Source: an actinobacterium SCGC AAA028-A23 (GTDB lineage Bacteria > Actinomycetota > Actinomycetes > Nanopelagicales > Nanopelagicaceae). Taken from it: a stretch of 60,247 nucleotides of DNA. The DNA lies in contig KB900573.1 of assembly GCA_000378905.1 (NCBI GenBank), forward strand, positions 1 through 60,247, in the 5' to 3' direction. Under the pieces are notes generated by a model. The model searched no databases. It was given only the letters and a program-made list of their open reading frames with translations, and was not told where the DNA came from. This document shows positions 8,142 to 16,607 of this stretch, in pieces (the stretch's first letter is position 1; every line of letters starts with the position of its first letter). The position numbers and the translations under genes are program-made.

Positions 8142-9073
8142 TTATTGATGGAAGTGAGAAATCACTTCGTAAATTCCTATCTGAACTCTCACCTGTCGAT
8201 CAGGTAGGCGCAGAAGCTCGCGCAGCAATGCTTGCCACCCGCAGCATTAAAACTTCAAGTAAAGCTTGGGCAATTGATATGGCAATCAGCATGGTTGATC
8301 TGACCACGCTAGAAGGTGCTGATACGCCAGGGAAGATAAAAACACTTTGCGCTAAAGCGGTAAGACCAGATCCAACAGATTCAACTGTGCCCTCAGTGGG
8401 TGCTATTTGTGTTTATAACGACATGGTAAGAATTGCTCGTAGTGAATTAGATTCAATTGGAGGAAACTCTGTTCCAGTTGCCGCTGTGGCAACAGCTTTT
8501 CCATCAGGTCGCGCAAGTTTGGCTGTGAAGAAAATTGATACGCAAGATGCTCTAAATGCAGGCGCTAGCGAGATAGATATGGTTATTGATAGAGGAGCAT
8601 TTCTTTCTGGCAGGTTAATGGAAGTTTTTGAAGAGATTCGAACAATTAAAGAGCTTTGTGGAAATAAGGCACACCTGAAAGTGATTTTAGAAACTGGAGA
8701 ATTAGTTACATATGACAATGTGCGTAAGGCCTCATATTTAGCCATGTTGGCTGGAGCAGATTTTATTAAAACAAGTACGGGCAAGGTTGCACCTGCAGCC
8801 ACCGCACCAGTTGTATTGGTAATGCTTGAGGCGGTCCGTGATTACTTTGCACTTACTGGGACTAAAATCGGAGTTAAACCCGCTGGCGGAATCCGAACCA
8901 CCAAAGATGCTATAAAGCAGTTGGTGCTCGTCAAGGAAACTGCAGGAGATCAATGGTTGACGCCAGATTTATTTAGAATTGGCGCAAGTGCATTATTAAA
9001 CGATTTACTTATGCAGCGGATGAAATTACGTTCTGGGCACTACGCTAGTGCCAACTACGTAACAGTGGATTAG
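8138..9073 (+). CDS. deoC: Deoxyribose-phosphate aldolase
   Basis: A 311-residue class I aldolase, longer than the E. coli-type enzyme (about 250) and like the animal/actinobacterial form. It cleaves 2-deoxyribose-5-phosphate into glyceraldehyde-3-phosphate and acetaldehyde. The TIM-barrel motifs GASEIDMVIDRGAF and HLKVILETGEL are present, the Schiff-base lysine is Lys211 in DFIKTSTGK, and the second conserved lysine is Lys247 in GVKPAGGIRT. It overlaps the mutase by 4 bases (ATGA) and is followed after 7 bases by an aldehyde dehydrogenase that can remove its acetaldehyde product. This pairing explains the operon as a route from nucleosides to central carbon metabolism. Confidence 0.95.
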   Translation: MIIDGSEKSLRKFLSELSPVDQVGAEARAAMLATRSIKTSSKAWAIDMAISMVDLTTLEGADTPGKIKTLCAKAVRPDPTDSTVPSVGAICVYNDMVRIARSELDSIGGNSVPVAAVATAFPSGRASLAVKKIDTQDALNAGASEIDMVIDRGAFLSGRLMEVFEEIRTIKELCGNKAHLKVILETGELVTYDNVRKASYLAMLAGADFIKTSTGKVAPAATAPVVLVMLEAVRDYFALTGTKIGVKPAGGIRTTKDAIKQLVLVKETAGDQWLTPDLFRIGASALLNDLLMQRMKLRSGHYASANYVTVD

Positions 9074-9080
9074 GAGCGTC

Positions 9081-10535
9081 ATGAGCGATTTTGAGTATGC
9101 CAACGCACCTGAATCTCCTGCTATTGCAAATATTGCAAGTAATTATGGATTGTTTATTGGTGGAAAATTTGTTCAACCAAAAAAAGGTAAGAGCTTTAAT
9201 ACGATAAATCCTGCAACCGAAGAGGTGCTTTCGAAAATTGGTTATGCGGATAAATCTGATATTGATGCAGCTGTAAAGAGTGCTAGATCGGCATACTTGA
9301 AAGTTTGGTCCAAAATGCCGGCTAAAGAGCGTGGTAAGTACCTTTACCGAATTGCAAGAATTATGCAGGAACGGGCTAGAGAATTTGCGGTTGTCGAAAC
9401 TTTAGATAATGGAAAACCAATTAGGGAATCTCGAGATACTGATGTTCCTCTAGCCGCAGCTCATTTTTTCTATCACGCGGGATGGGCAGACAAGTTAGAG
9501 TTTGCAGGATTTGGTTCTAAACCTAAATCACTTGGTGTCGTAGGGCAAGTAATTCCTTGGAATTTTCCATTACTAATGTTGGCTTGGAAGATCGCACCAG
9601 CACTTGCAGCAGGAAACACAGTTGTGTTAAAACCTGCTGAAACCACTCCACTAACTGCATTGTTATTTGCCGAAGTTTGCCAACAAGCCGGTTTGCCAGA
9701 GGGTGTTGTAAACATAGTAACTGGAGATGGTGTAACAGGTGCTGCATTAGTAAATCACCCAGACATCAATAAAATTGCATTTACAGGTTCAACTGAGGTT
9801 GGTAAATCAATTGCTCGCGCAATTTCTGGCTCCAAGAAGACTGCCACCTTAGAGCTTGGTGGAAAGGCTGCAAATATAGTTTTTGATGATGCCGCAATTG
9901 ATGAAGCAGTTGAAGGAATTGTTAATGGTATTTTCTTTAATCAGGGCCATGTTTGCTGTGCTGGATCACGTTTGATTCTTCAGGAAAATGTCGCAGAAGA
10001 GGTTTTGGATAAACTCAAGAAGAGAATGAGCTTAATTCGAGTTGGTGATCCAATGGATAAAAACACCGATTTAGGAGCAATAAACTCAAAAGAGCAACTT
10101 AACAAGATTAATGAAATATCAAATGCAGGAGATAAAGAGGGTGCTAACCGCTGGTCACCAGAGTTAAAGCTGCCTAGTAAAGGTTTTTGGTTCCCACCAA
10201 CTATTTTCACTGGTGTAACGCAATCGCATCGAATTGCTAGAGAAGAGATTTTTGGACCAGTTCTTTCAGTACTAACTTTCAGAACTCCAGCTGAAGCAAT
10301 TGAGAAGGCAAACAACACTATGTATGGCCTATCAGCTGGTATTTGGAGTGATAAAGGTTCAAAGGTTTTGTGGGCAGCCAAGCAATTAAAGGCAGGAGTT
10401 ATCTGGAGCAATACCTTTAATAAATTTGATCCAGCAAGCCCATTTGGTGGCTATAAAGAGTCTGGTTGGGGTCGAGAAGGTGGCCGCCATGGCTTATCTG
10501 GCTACTTAACTGCTGAAGCAAAGGTAAACAAATGA
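9081..10535 (+). CDS. NAD(P)-dependent aldehyde dehydrogenase, catalytic
   Basis: A full-length (484 aa) ALDH-superfamily enzyme. VIPWNFPLLMLAWKIAPALAAGN and LKPAE form the cofactor site, FTGSTEVGKSI follows, the general base is Glu258 in LELGGK, and the nucleophile is in the GHVCCAG motif (Cys292/293). EEIFGPVLSV closes the active site. Next to deoC the natural substrate is acetaldehyde, giving acetate. It starts at an ATG with an AGGAG ribosome site 5 bases upstream that overlaps the end of deoC. It overlaps the next ALDH-like gene by 4 bases (ATGA). Compared with usual ALDHs nothing essential is missing. Substrate specificity is inferred only from context. Confidence 0.92.
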   Translation: MSDFEYANAPESPAIANIASNYGLFIGGKFVQPKKGKSFNTINPATEEVLSKIGYADKSDIDAAVKSARSAYLKVWSKMPAKERGKYLYRIARIMQERAREFAVVETLDNGKPIRESRDTDVPLAAAHFFYHAGWADKLEFAGFGSKPKSLGVVGQVIPWNFPLLMLAWKIAPALAAGNTVVLKPAETTPLTALLFAEVCQQAGLPEGVVNIVTGDGVTGAALVNHPDINKIAFTGSTEVGKSIARAISGSKKTATLELGGKAANIVFDDAAIDEAVEGIVNGIFFNQGHVCCAGSRLILQENVAEEVLDKLKKRMSLIRVGDPMDKNTDLGAINSKEQLNKINEISNAGDKEGANRWSPELKLPSKGFWFPPTIFTGVTQSHRIAREEIFGPVLSVLTFRTPAEAIEKANNTMYGLSAGIWSDKGSKVLWAAKQLKAGVIWSNTFNKFDPASPFGGYKESGWGREGGRHGLSGYLTAEAKVNK

Positions 10536-11374
10536 GCAGAATTGATGTGAACAAAACATACAAACTCTTCATTGGCGGAGCTTTTCCAAGAAGTGAATCA
10601 GGCCGAGTTTATGAAATAAAAGGTGCAGATAAGAAATTTATTGCAAACCCTGCATTAGCTTCTAGAAAAGATTTACGTGATGCTGTTGTTGCTGCCAAAA
10701 CTGCCCAACCTGGCTGGGCAAATGCCACTGCATTTAATCGAGGTCAGATTCTTTATCGCATGGCCGAGATGTTAGAAGGCAAAAGTGAGCAATTCATTAA
10801 TGAAATTATCAGCTTGGAAGGTGTAACAAAGAAAGCAGCACAACTGCAAGTTTCTCAAGCAATTGATTGCTTAGTTTGGTATTCCGGATGGTGTGACAAA
10901 TTAGCCTCAATTTCTGGTTCACAAAATCAGGTTTCTGGCCCTTTCTATAATTTCACAACACCAGAGTCATTAGGAGTAGTTGCAGTTTTTGCAGAAGCAA
11001 AACCTTCATTACTAGCAACCGTAAGGGCGCTTGCACCAGTTCTCGCTGGTGGTAATTCAGCAATCTTGATTGCCAGCGAAAATTTCCCACTTCCAGCAAT
11101 TTCACTGGGAGAAGTGATCGCTACTAGTGATTTACCAGGTGGGGTTGTAAACATACTCACCGGAAAAGCCTCTGAATTAATCCCTTGGGTTGGCTCTCAT
11201 ATGGAAATCGATGGCATAGATCTAACTGGAGTTAGCAAAAAGCAGGAAGAAGAATTAAGACTTGCAGGTGTAGATAATCTAAAACGAATATTTAGATTCT
11301 CAAATACAGATCATCCAGAGAGAATCCTTAGCTTTATGGAACAAAAAACTATCTGGCATCCAATTGGAATTTAA
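10532..11374 (+). CDS. Truncated aldehyde dehydrogenase-like protein without catalytic domain
   Basis: A 280-residue protein homologous to the N-terminal half of ALDH. KLFIGGAFPRSESGRVYE and the SLEGVTKKAAQLQVSQ helix resemble the oligomerisation/N-terminal region, and ESLGVVAVFAEAKPSLLATVRALAPVLAGGN aligns with the cofactor-domain strand and helix. The usual PWNFP is FAEAKPS, the KPSE element is IASEN, and FTGS is replaced by DLTGVS. The catalytic Cys and Glu region and the whole C-terminal half are absent, so it cannot be an active ALDH. Its translational coupling to the complete ALDH suggests a stoichiometric partner, comparable to the second, non-catalytic ALDH unit of ALDH16 proteins; this is inference. 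The stop lies 5 bases from the convergent add stop. Confidence 0.8.
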   Translation: MSRIDVNKTYKLFIGGAFPRSESGRVYEIKGADKKFIANPALASRKDLRDAVVAAKTAQPGWANATAFNRGQILYRMAEMLEGKSEQFINEIISLEGVTKKAAQLQVSQAIDCLVWYSGWCDKLASISGSQNQVSGPFYNFTTPESLGVVAVFAEAKPSLLATVRALAPVLAGGNSAILIASENFPLPAISLGEVIATSDLPGGVVNILTGKASELIPWVGSHMEIDGIDLTGVSKKQEEELRLAGVDNLKRIFRFSNTDHPERILSFMEQKTIWHPIGI

Positions 11375-11379
11375 GTAAA

Positions 11380-12474
11380 TTACTCAGCTGAAATAGCTGC
11401 ATAAGCTGGCTTTACAGTATTTTCAATAATCTCAAGTCTTTCCTCAAATGGAATGAATGAGCTTTTAAGGGCATTTACAGTTACTCGCTGAAGATCTGCA
11501 AACTTCCAATCAAAAGACTTGACACATTGAGTCATTTCATTACTCATAGATGTGTTACTCATTAATCTATTGTCAGTATTTAAAGTAACTCTGAATCTTA
11601 ATTTAGCTAATTTTCCAATTGGGTGCTCGGAGTAAGTCTTTACTGCACCTGTTTGTAAATTCGAGGTCGGACACAATTCAAGTGGAATTCTGCGATCTCT
11701 TATATATGACGCTAAAGCGCCCAATTTCGGCGATGGCGTTGAGAAATCAATATCATCAATTATCCGAACTCCATGTCCTAAGCGTTCAGCGCCACAAATT
11801 TGAATCGCCTCCCAAATCGATGGCAGACCATATGCCTCACCAGCGTGAATAGTGAAATGAGCATTTTCTTTTCTTAGATATTCAAATGTAGAGAGCTGAT
11901 TAGTGGGAGGAAACCCATCTTCGGGTCCTGCAATATCAAAACCAACCACTCCTTGATTTCTATACTTAACTACCGCAGCTGCAGTCTCTTGTGATTTATT
12001 GTTTTGCCTCATTCCGCAAAGTAAGGACTCAACACGAATTTTTCTTCCCTCTTTTGCTGCCTCTGCCATACCTTGTTTATAACCTTCAGTTGTGGCTTCA
12101 ATTACTTCATTAAGAGTTAAACCTTTTTCAGTAAATAACTCTGGTGCACCTCTTACTTCGGCGTAAACAACGCCATCGCGGGCTAAATCAATTGCACACT
12201 CTCTGGCAACTTGAACTATTGCTTCTTTACTTTGCATAACAGCGATTGTGTGAGAAAAAGTTTCTAGGTATCTAACTAATGAGCCTGAATTACAAGATTC
12301 TTCAAACCATTGAGCTAATTTAAGTGGATCTTGGGTTGGTAATTTGTCATAACCAATTTTTTGAGCCAACTCAACAATTGTTTCTGTCCGCAAACCACCA
12401 TCCAAATGATCATGCAAAAGCGCTTTTGGTAAACGCTTAATCTGATCTGGACTTGGAGTATTTGTTAGCGACAC
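11380..12474 (-). CDS. add: Adenosine deaminase
   Basis: A 364-residue amidohydrolase-fold deaminase converting (deoxy)adenosine to (deoxy)inosine, which then suits the 6-oxopurine phosphorylase encoded opposite. The zinc ligands are in LLHDHLDGGL near the N-terminus, FTIHAGEAYG carries the proton-shuttling Glu, ERLGHGVRI and LELCPTSNLQTGA follow, and TLNTDNRLMSN holds the metal-binding Asp. It is the last gene of the minus-strand nucleoside operon, directly abutting deoA with no gap. Length and all catalytic motifs match the family. Confidence 0.95.
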   Translation of the reverse strand: MSLTNTPSPDQIKRLPKALLHDHLDGGLRTETIVELAQKIGYDKLPTQDPLKLAQWFEESCNSGSLVRYLETFSHTIAVMQSKEAIVQVARECAIDLARDGVVYAEVRGAPELFTEKGLTLNEVIEATTEGYKQGMAEAAKEGRKIRVESLLCGMRQNNKSQETAAAVVKYRNQGVVGFDIAGPEDGFPPTNQLSTFEYLRKENAHFTIHAGEAYGLPSIWEAIQICGAERLGHGVRIIDDIDFSTPSPKLGALASYIRDRRIPLELCPTSNLQTGAVKTYSEHPIGKLAKLRFRVTLNTDNRLMSNTSMSNEMTQCVKSFDWKFADLQRVTVNALKSSFIPFEERLEIIENTVKPAYAAISAE

Positions 12475-13770
12475 TTATCCCTCAATTCTTTCAATTACCA
12501 ATGGTAATCGGTTTATCTGTGCTTCTTTACTTCCAATTGAATATCCACCCTCTAGGGCCTCAACTGCTCGAGTAAATCTTGCTGCTTCATCTGTGTGAAG
12601 CGTTAACAAAGTTTGTCCTTCAGATACTAAATCACCAGGCTTAGCGTGCATTTCAATTCCTGAACCAAGTTGCAAAGTTTCACCTTGTTTTTGCCTGCCA
12701 GCACCAAGTCGCCAAGCTGCAACTCCAACCTTCATAGCATCTAAAGTTAATAGCTTTCCAGATGATGAGGCTTTGATTTCCATTTTTTCTTTTGCAGTTG
12801 GCAGAGGCGCATTGTTGTCTCCACCTTGAGCTTCGATCATTTTGCGCCAGACATCCATTGCCATTCCATTTTGCAATGCGGTTTCTGGGTCAACCTTTGG
12901 CTTAATTCCAGCTGCATCAAGCATCTCATTTGCAAGTATTACCGTAAGTTCGACAACATCACTTGGCCCGCCACCTGACAATACCTCTAGGGTTTCCCTA
13001 ATTTCTAAAGCATTTCCAGCTGTTTTTCCAAGAGGTACATCCATCGCAGTTACAAGTGCTCTAGTTACAACCCCTGCGCGTTTTCCTAAATCAACCATCG
13101 TTCTAGCCAAAAGAACTGCATTTTTTGGATCGCTCATAAAAGCACCAGAGCCTGTCTTAACATCTAAAACTAGAGCACCCGTGCCCTCTGCAATCTTTTT
13201 ACTCATAATCGATGAAGCTATCAAAGGTATCGCTTCTACAGTTCCTGTTACATCACGTAATGCATAAAGCTTTTTATCAGCTGGTGCCAGTCCAGCACCT
13301 GCTGCACAAATTACCGCACCGCACTCTTGTAATACTTTTAACATTTGGTCATTTGAAAGATTAGCTTTCCAACCCTTTATAGATTCTAATTTATCTAATG
13401 TTCCGCCTGTGTGACCAAGTCCTCTACCAGATAACTGAGGTACCGCAGCACCACATGCTGCAACAAGTGGGGCCAGTGGTAATGTGATTTTGTCGCCAAC
13501 TCCCCCAGTTGAATGTTTATCAACTGTTGGGCGGTCTAACATTTTCCAATTCATTCTCTCGCCACTTGAAATCATCGCATCAGTCCATCTAGAAATTTCA
13601 CGGTTGTTCATTCCATTTAACAAAATAGCCATCAAAAGTGCTGACATTTGTTCATCTGCAATTACGCCCCTGGTATAGGCATCAACTGTCCAGTCAATCT
13701 GATCATCACTTAATTCAAACTTGTCGCGCTTTGCTGAAATTATCTCTACTGCTGCATACCGTTCATTCAT
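12475..13770 (-). CDS. deoA: Thymidine phosphorylase
   Basis: A 431-residue pyrimidine nucleoside phosphorylase that converts thymidine or deoxyuridine and phosphate to base and 2-deoxyribose-1-phosphate. KHSTGGVGDKITLPLAPLVAACG is the glycosyl-transferase family signature; SGRGLGHTGGTLDKLESI and LVLDVKTGSGAFM form the phosphate and base sites. The C-terminal PYNP domain (about residues 340-420) is present. The start overlaps the stop of cdd by 4 bases (ATGA). It receives deoxyuridine from cytidine deaminase, and its sugar phosphate goes to the mutase and DeoC of the opposite operon. Confidence 0.95.
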   Translation of the reverse strand: MNERYAAVEIISAKRDKFELSDDQIDWTVDAYTRGVIADEQMSALLMAILLNGMNNREISRWTDAMISSGERMNWKMLDRPTVDKHSTGGVGDKITLPLAPLVAACGAAVPQLSGRGLGHTGGTLDKLESIKGWKANLSNDQMLKVLQECGAVICAAGAGLAPADKKLYALRDVTGTVEAIPLIASSIMSKKIAEGTGALVLDVKTGSGAFMSDPKNAVLLARTMVDLGKRAGVVTRALVTAMDVPLGKTAGNALEIRETLEVLSGGGPSDVVELTVILANEMLDAAGIKPKVDPETALQNGMAMDVWRKMIEAQGGDNNAPLPTAKEKMEIKASSSGKLLTLDAMKVGVAAWRLGAGRQKQGETLQLGSGIEMHAKPGDLVSEGQTLLTLHTDEAARFTRAVEALEGGYSIGSKEAQINRLPLVIERIEG

Positions 13771-14153
13771 TTAAGATCCTCAGGGCCAAATCCCCACGGA
13801 AGTAAATATGACAAAGGTTTTGGTCCTTCTGGTGTCATGAATAGCATTTCATTTCCACCATGTTCAAAAAGTAATTGCCGGCAACGACCACACGGTGAAA
13901 GATATTCACCATTGCCATCAACGCAAACAACTGCAACTAATCTTCCGCCTCCGGAAGCAGTTAAACTTGAAATTAATCCACATTCAGCACAAAGGCCAAC
14001 ACCATAACTTGCATTCTCACTATTGCAACCAACAACTACGCGACCATCTGAAACTAAACCAGCTACCCCTACTTTAAAATTAGAGTAAGGCGCATAAGCT
14101 TTCACCATTACATCTTTTGCAGCCTGGTGAAGTTGGGCCCAGTCAATATCCAT
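13767..14153 (-). CDS. cdd: Cytidine deaminase
   Basis: A 128-residue tetrameric-type, zinc-dependent deaminase turning (deoxy)cytidine into (deoxy)uridine. The catalytic motif is NASYGVGLCAECG with the active Glu after the first Cys, and the second zinc motif is SPCGRCRQLL. Length is standard for the short form. The ATG is preceded by a GGAGA ribosome site about 10 bases upstream, in the 25-base gap after the permease gene, and the 3' end overlaps deoA. It is part of the import-and-degradation operon for nucleosides. Confidence 0.95.
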   Translation of the reverse strand: MDIDWAQLHQAAKDVMVKAYAPYSNFKVGVAGLVSDGRVVVGCNSENASYGVGLCAECGLISSLTASGGGRLVAVVCVDGNGEYLSPCGRCRQLLFEHGGNEMLFMTPEGPKPLSYLLPWGFGPEDLK

Positions 14154-14178
14154 GGGCTAATTCTCCTACGAAAACCTA

Positions 14179-15435
14179 TTACTTTTTACCGCGTATGTAA
14201 GGGATTCCATCGGCGGCTGGTGCACGAACACGTCCAACAACGCCAGAAACGGCAATAATTGTTGCAATATAGGGAATCATCAACATGAATTCAGAAGGGA
14301 TTGGAACTCCAATAATGGATAAGGTTCCTTGCAGATTATTAGCAAAACCAAAGAATAGCGCTGCAAGTATTGCTCCTCTTGGCGTCCATTTTCCAAAGAT
14401 TAAGCATGCCAAAGCGATGAAGCCCGCACCTGAAGTCATGTTCTGAGAAAAGGTTCCAATAGTTCCTACAGTGAAATACGCTCCACCAGTTCCTGCAACT
14501 AAGCCTGACAAAAGTACATTTCTAAATCTTAATTTATTTACATCAATTCCGACGCTATCGGCCGCAACTGGTAACTCTCCAATTGCTCGAGTTCTTAAAC
14601 CCCATCTAGTTTTAAATAATGCAATTTGAATGAAAACAACAAATGCATACATCAAATAAACAATTATGGTTTGGTTAAATAATGTCGGACCAATTATTGG
14701 TATCTTTGATAACAGCGGGATTGGAATCGTGGATAAGCTACCGCCAATGTTCCAAGTGCTTTCATATGGAACAAGTAAGGTTGTGTAAAAGAAATTAGTT
14801 AAACCTAAGACTAAAACATTTATTACGAATCCTAGAATAACTTGATCAACTTGGAATCTAATGGAGAAAAATGCCAATATCAATGAAACTAAGGCGCCAG
14901 CAATTGGTGCAGCGATAATTCCATAGAAAACGTTTTGAGTAACGCTTGCAACCACTGCAGCGGTGAAAGCAGCAAAAAGCAATTGGCCTTCGATTGCGAT
15001 ATTGATAACACCTGATTTCTCACAGAGTAGGCCAGCCATTGAACCAAAAATTAGTGGAACAGAGAGCATGATTGCGCCTTGCAACAAGCCAGTCACTGGA
15101 ATGAATTTTCCTGCACCAGCCCAGCACATAAATGACATGATGCTGCCTAACCCAAAGATATAAACACCGAGGTTTATGCCCTTACCGCGACTGAAACTAC
15201 GAAGAGAAGTTAAAACGCCAAGCAAAGTTAAAACTAAAAATATTAAGGCACCTGTCCTTGGATCAATCTTCCATTCATTAATCAATTTCCACTCATCACC
15301 TAAAATAAAGGCGAAAACTACATCCTCTGATTTATTTGAATTTAAATAGAAAATAATGAAAAATACAAACAGCATTACGGCCATTGCAATAATGCCGCGT
15401 TTTTGTCGCTTTTGCTGACTGCTCAATACATTCAT
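14179..15435 (-). CDS. Nucleoside ABC transporter permease (BmpC/NupQ type)
   Basis: A 418-residue inner-membrane permease of the BPD_transp_2 family (same fold as ribose and branched-chain amino-acid permeases) with about ten hydrophobic segments. Family blocks visible include EKSGVINIAIEGQLLFAAF and ELPVAADSVGIDVNKLRFRNVLLSGLVAGTGGAY (the cytoplasmic loop that contacts the ATPase). The N-terminus is an extended lysine-rich tail before the first helix. I start at the ATG at 15435, which overlaps the upstream stop as TAATG; an in-frame ATG at 15447 would add four residues. Together with the next two genes and the BMP protein it forms a nucleoside importer. Confidence 0.88.
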   Translation of the reverse strand: MNVLSSQQKRQKRGIIAMAVMLFVFFIIFYLNSNKSEDVVFAFILGDEWKLINEWKIDPRTGALIFLVLTLLGVLTSLRSFSRGKGINLGVYIFGLGSIMSFMCWAGAGKFIPVTGLLQGAIMLSVPLIFGSMAGLLCEKSGVINIAIEGQLLFAAFTAAVVASVTQNVFYGIIAAPIAGALVSLILAFFSIRFQVDQVILGFVINVLVLGLTNFFYTTLLVPYESTWNIGGSLSTIPIPLLSKIPIIGPTLFNQTIIVYLMYAFVVFIQIALFKTRWGLRTRAIGELPVAADSVGIDVNKLRFRNVLLSGLVAGTGGAYFTVGTIGTFSQNMTSGAGFIALACLIFGKWTPRGAILAALFFGFANNLQGTLSIIGVPIPSEFMLMIPYIATIIAVSGVVGRVRAPAADGIPYIRGKK

Positions 15436-16607
15436 TAACCGTTCCATCCTTTGGCAGCCATGGATTTATCGTTTAAATTCTTCTTGATTCTGAAAATTGT
15501 TTTCATCAGGGTTGGAGCAGCAATAAATAGGACTATTAATGCTTGAATAACCTGAACAATATCGGGAGAGGTTCCAGTATTTGAAAGCAATGTTCTACTT
15601 CCGGTTTGTAAGGCGCCAAACAAAAGCGCTCCAAACAAAGTTCCAATCGGAGTTGCCTGACCAAGTAGTGCCACTGTTATGGCATCAAAACCTAAACTGC
15701 CAGCAATTCCTGCTCCAAGTGCATACTCAGTACCGATCAAGTGAATGGCGCCGCCTAACCCAGCTAAACCACCGCATATAAACATTGTTGATGTTGTAAC
15801 AAACGGTACCGAAATACCCGCTGTTCTTGCAGCACTTGCATTGGAACCCACGGCACGAAACTTAAATCCAAGCGTACTTGTTTTCAATAACCAAGCCACA
15901 AATATTGTTGCAAGAATCGCAAGGATAATTCCAGAGTGAATTCTTAAATTTTCGCCAAACAATTTTGGCAATTGAGCGCTTGGATTTACTTCAGGTGCAA
16001 TTGGATCTAAGCGACCTGGACGTAAAAACAAACTTGTCTTTAATAACCAAAGAATAAACAAAGCCGCAATGTAATTGAGCATGATTGTAACGATTACTTC
16101 GTGTGCTCCAGTTTTTGCTTTTAGCACTCCAACAAGCCCACCATAAAGTCCACCAAATAAGATTGCTACCAAAAGCACAAGAACAACATGCAAAATAGGA
16201 TTCAGGCTAAAAGTAAATCCAACATAAGAAGCACCGATTGCTCCAAAAATAAACTGTCCTTGTGCGCCAATGTTAAATAAACCTGATCTAAATGCCAGAG
16301 CGACAGAAAGACCGCAAAGTATTAATGGCGTTGCGGTAACAATAGTTTCAGAAAGTGGATAGAAGCCTCTCAGAAAACCAGAACCTCTTGCCAGATTTAT
16401 ATCAAAAATTGAACCTTGGAAAATTGCTAGGTATGAATTACCTATTTTTGAACCTGCAGAGGTCAGGAACTTACCAGGTGAAGAAATTTGCCCCATAATT
16501 AATGGATCTGAAATAACAATAACAATTCCGCCGATAAGGAATGCAAATATAAACGCGACAAAAGGCAGCAGGGTGTTATTCCTAAAATTCTTTATCGCAT
16601 TTATCAT
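15435..16607 (-). CDS. Nucleoside ABC transporter permease (BmpB/NupP type)
   Basis: A 390-residue second permease of the same BPD_transp_2 family. Evidence includes RSGLFNIGAQGQFIFGAIGASYVG, KTGAHEVIVTIMLNYIAALFILWLL and RAVGSNASAARTAGISVPF, the typical coupling loop. About eight to ten membrane segments are predicted from hydrophobicity. The start overlaps the ATPase stop by 4 bases and the stop overlaps the next permease start by 1, so the three transporter genes are translationally coupled. A sugar permease is the alternative on fold alone, but the BMP partner and salvage genes around favour nucleosides. Confidence 0.88.
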   Translation of the reverse strand: MINAIKNFRNNTLLPFVAFIFAFLIGGIVIVISDPLIMGQISSPGKFLTSAGSKIGNSYLAIFQGSIFDINLARGSGFLRGFYPLSETIVTATPLILCGLSVALAFRSGLFNIGAQGQFIFGAIGASYVGFTFSLNPILHVVLVLLVAILFGGLYGGLVGVLKAKTGAHEVIVTIMLNYIAALFILWLLKTSLFLRPGRLDPIAPEVNPSAQLPKLFGENLRIHSGIILAILATIFVAWLLKTSTLGFKFRAVGSNASAARTAGISVPFVTTSTMFICGGLAGLGGAIHLIGTEYALGAGIAGSLGFDAITVALLGQATPIGTLFGALLFGALQTGSRTLLSNTGTSPDIVQVIQALIVLFIAAPTLMKTIFRIKKNLNDKSMAAKGWNG

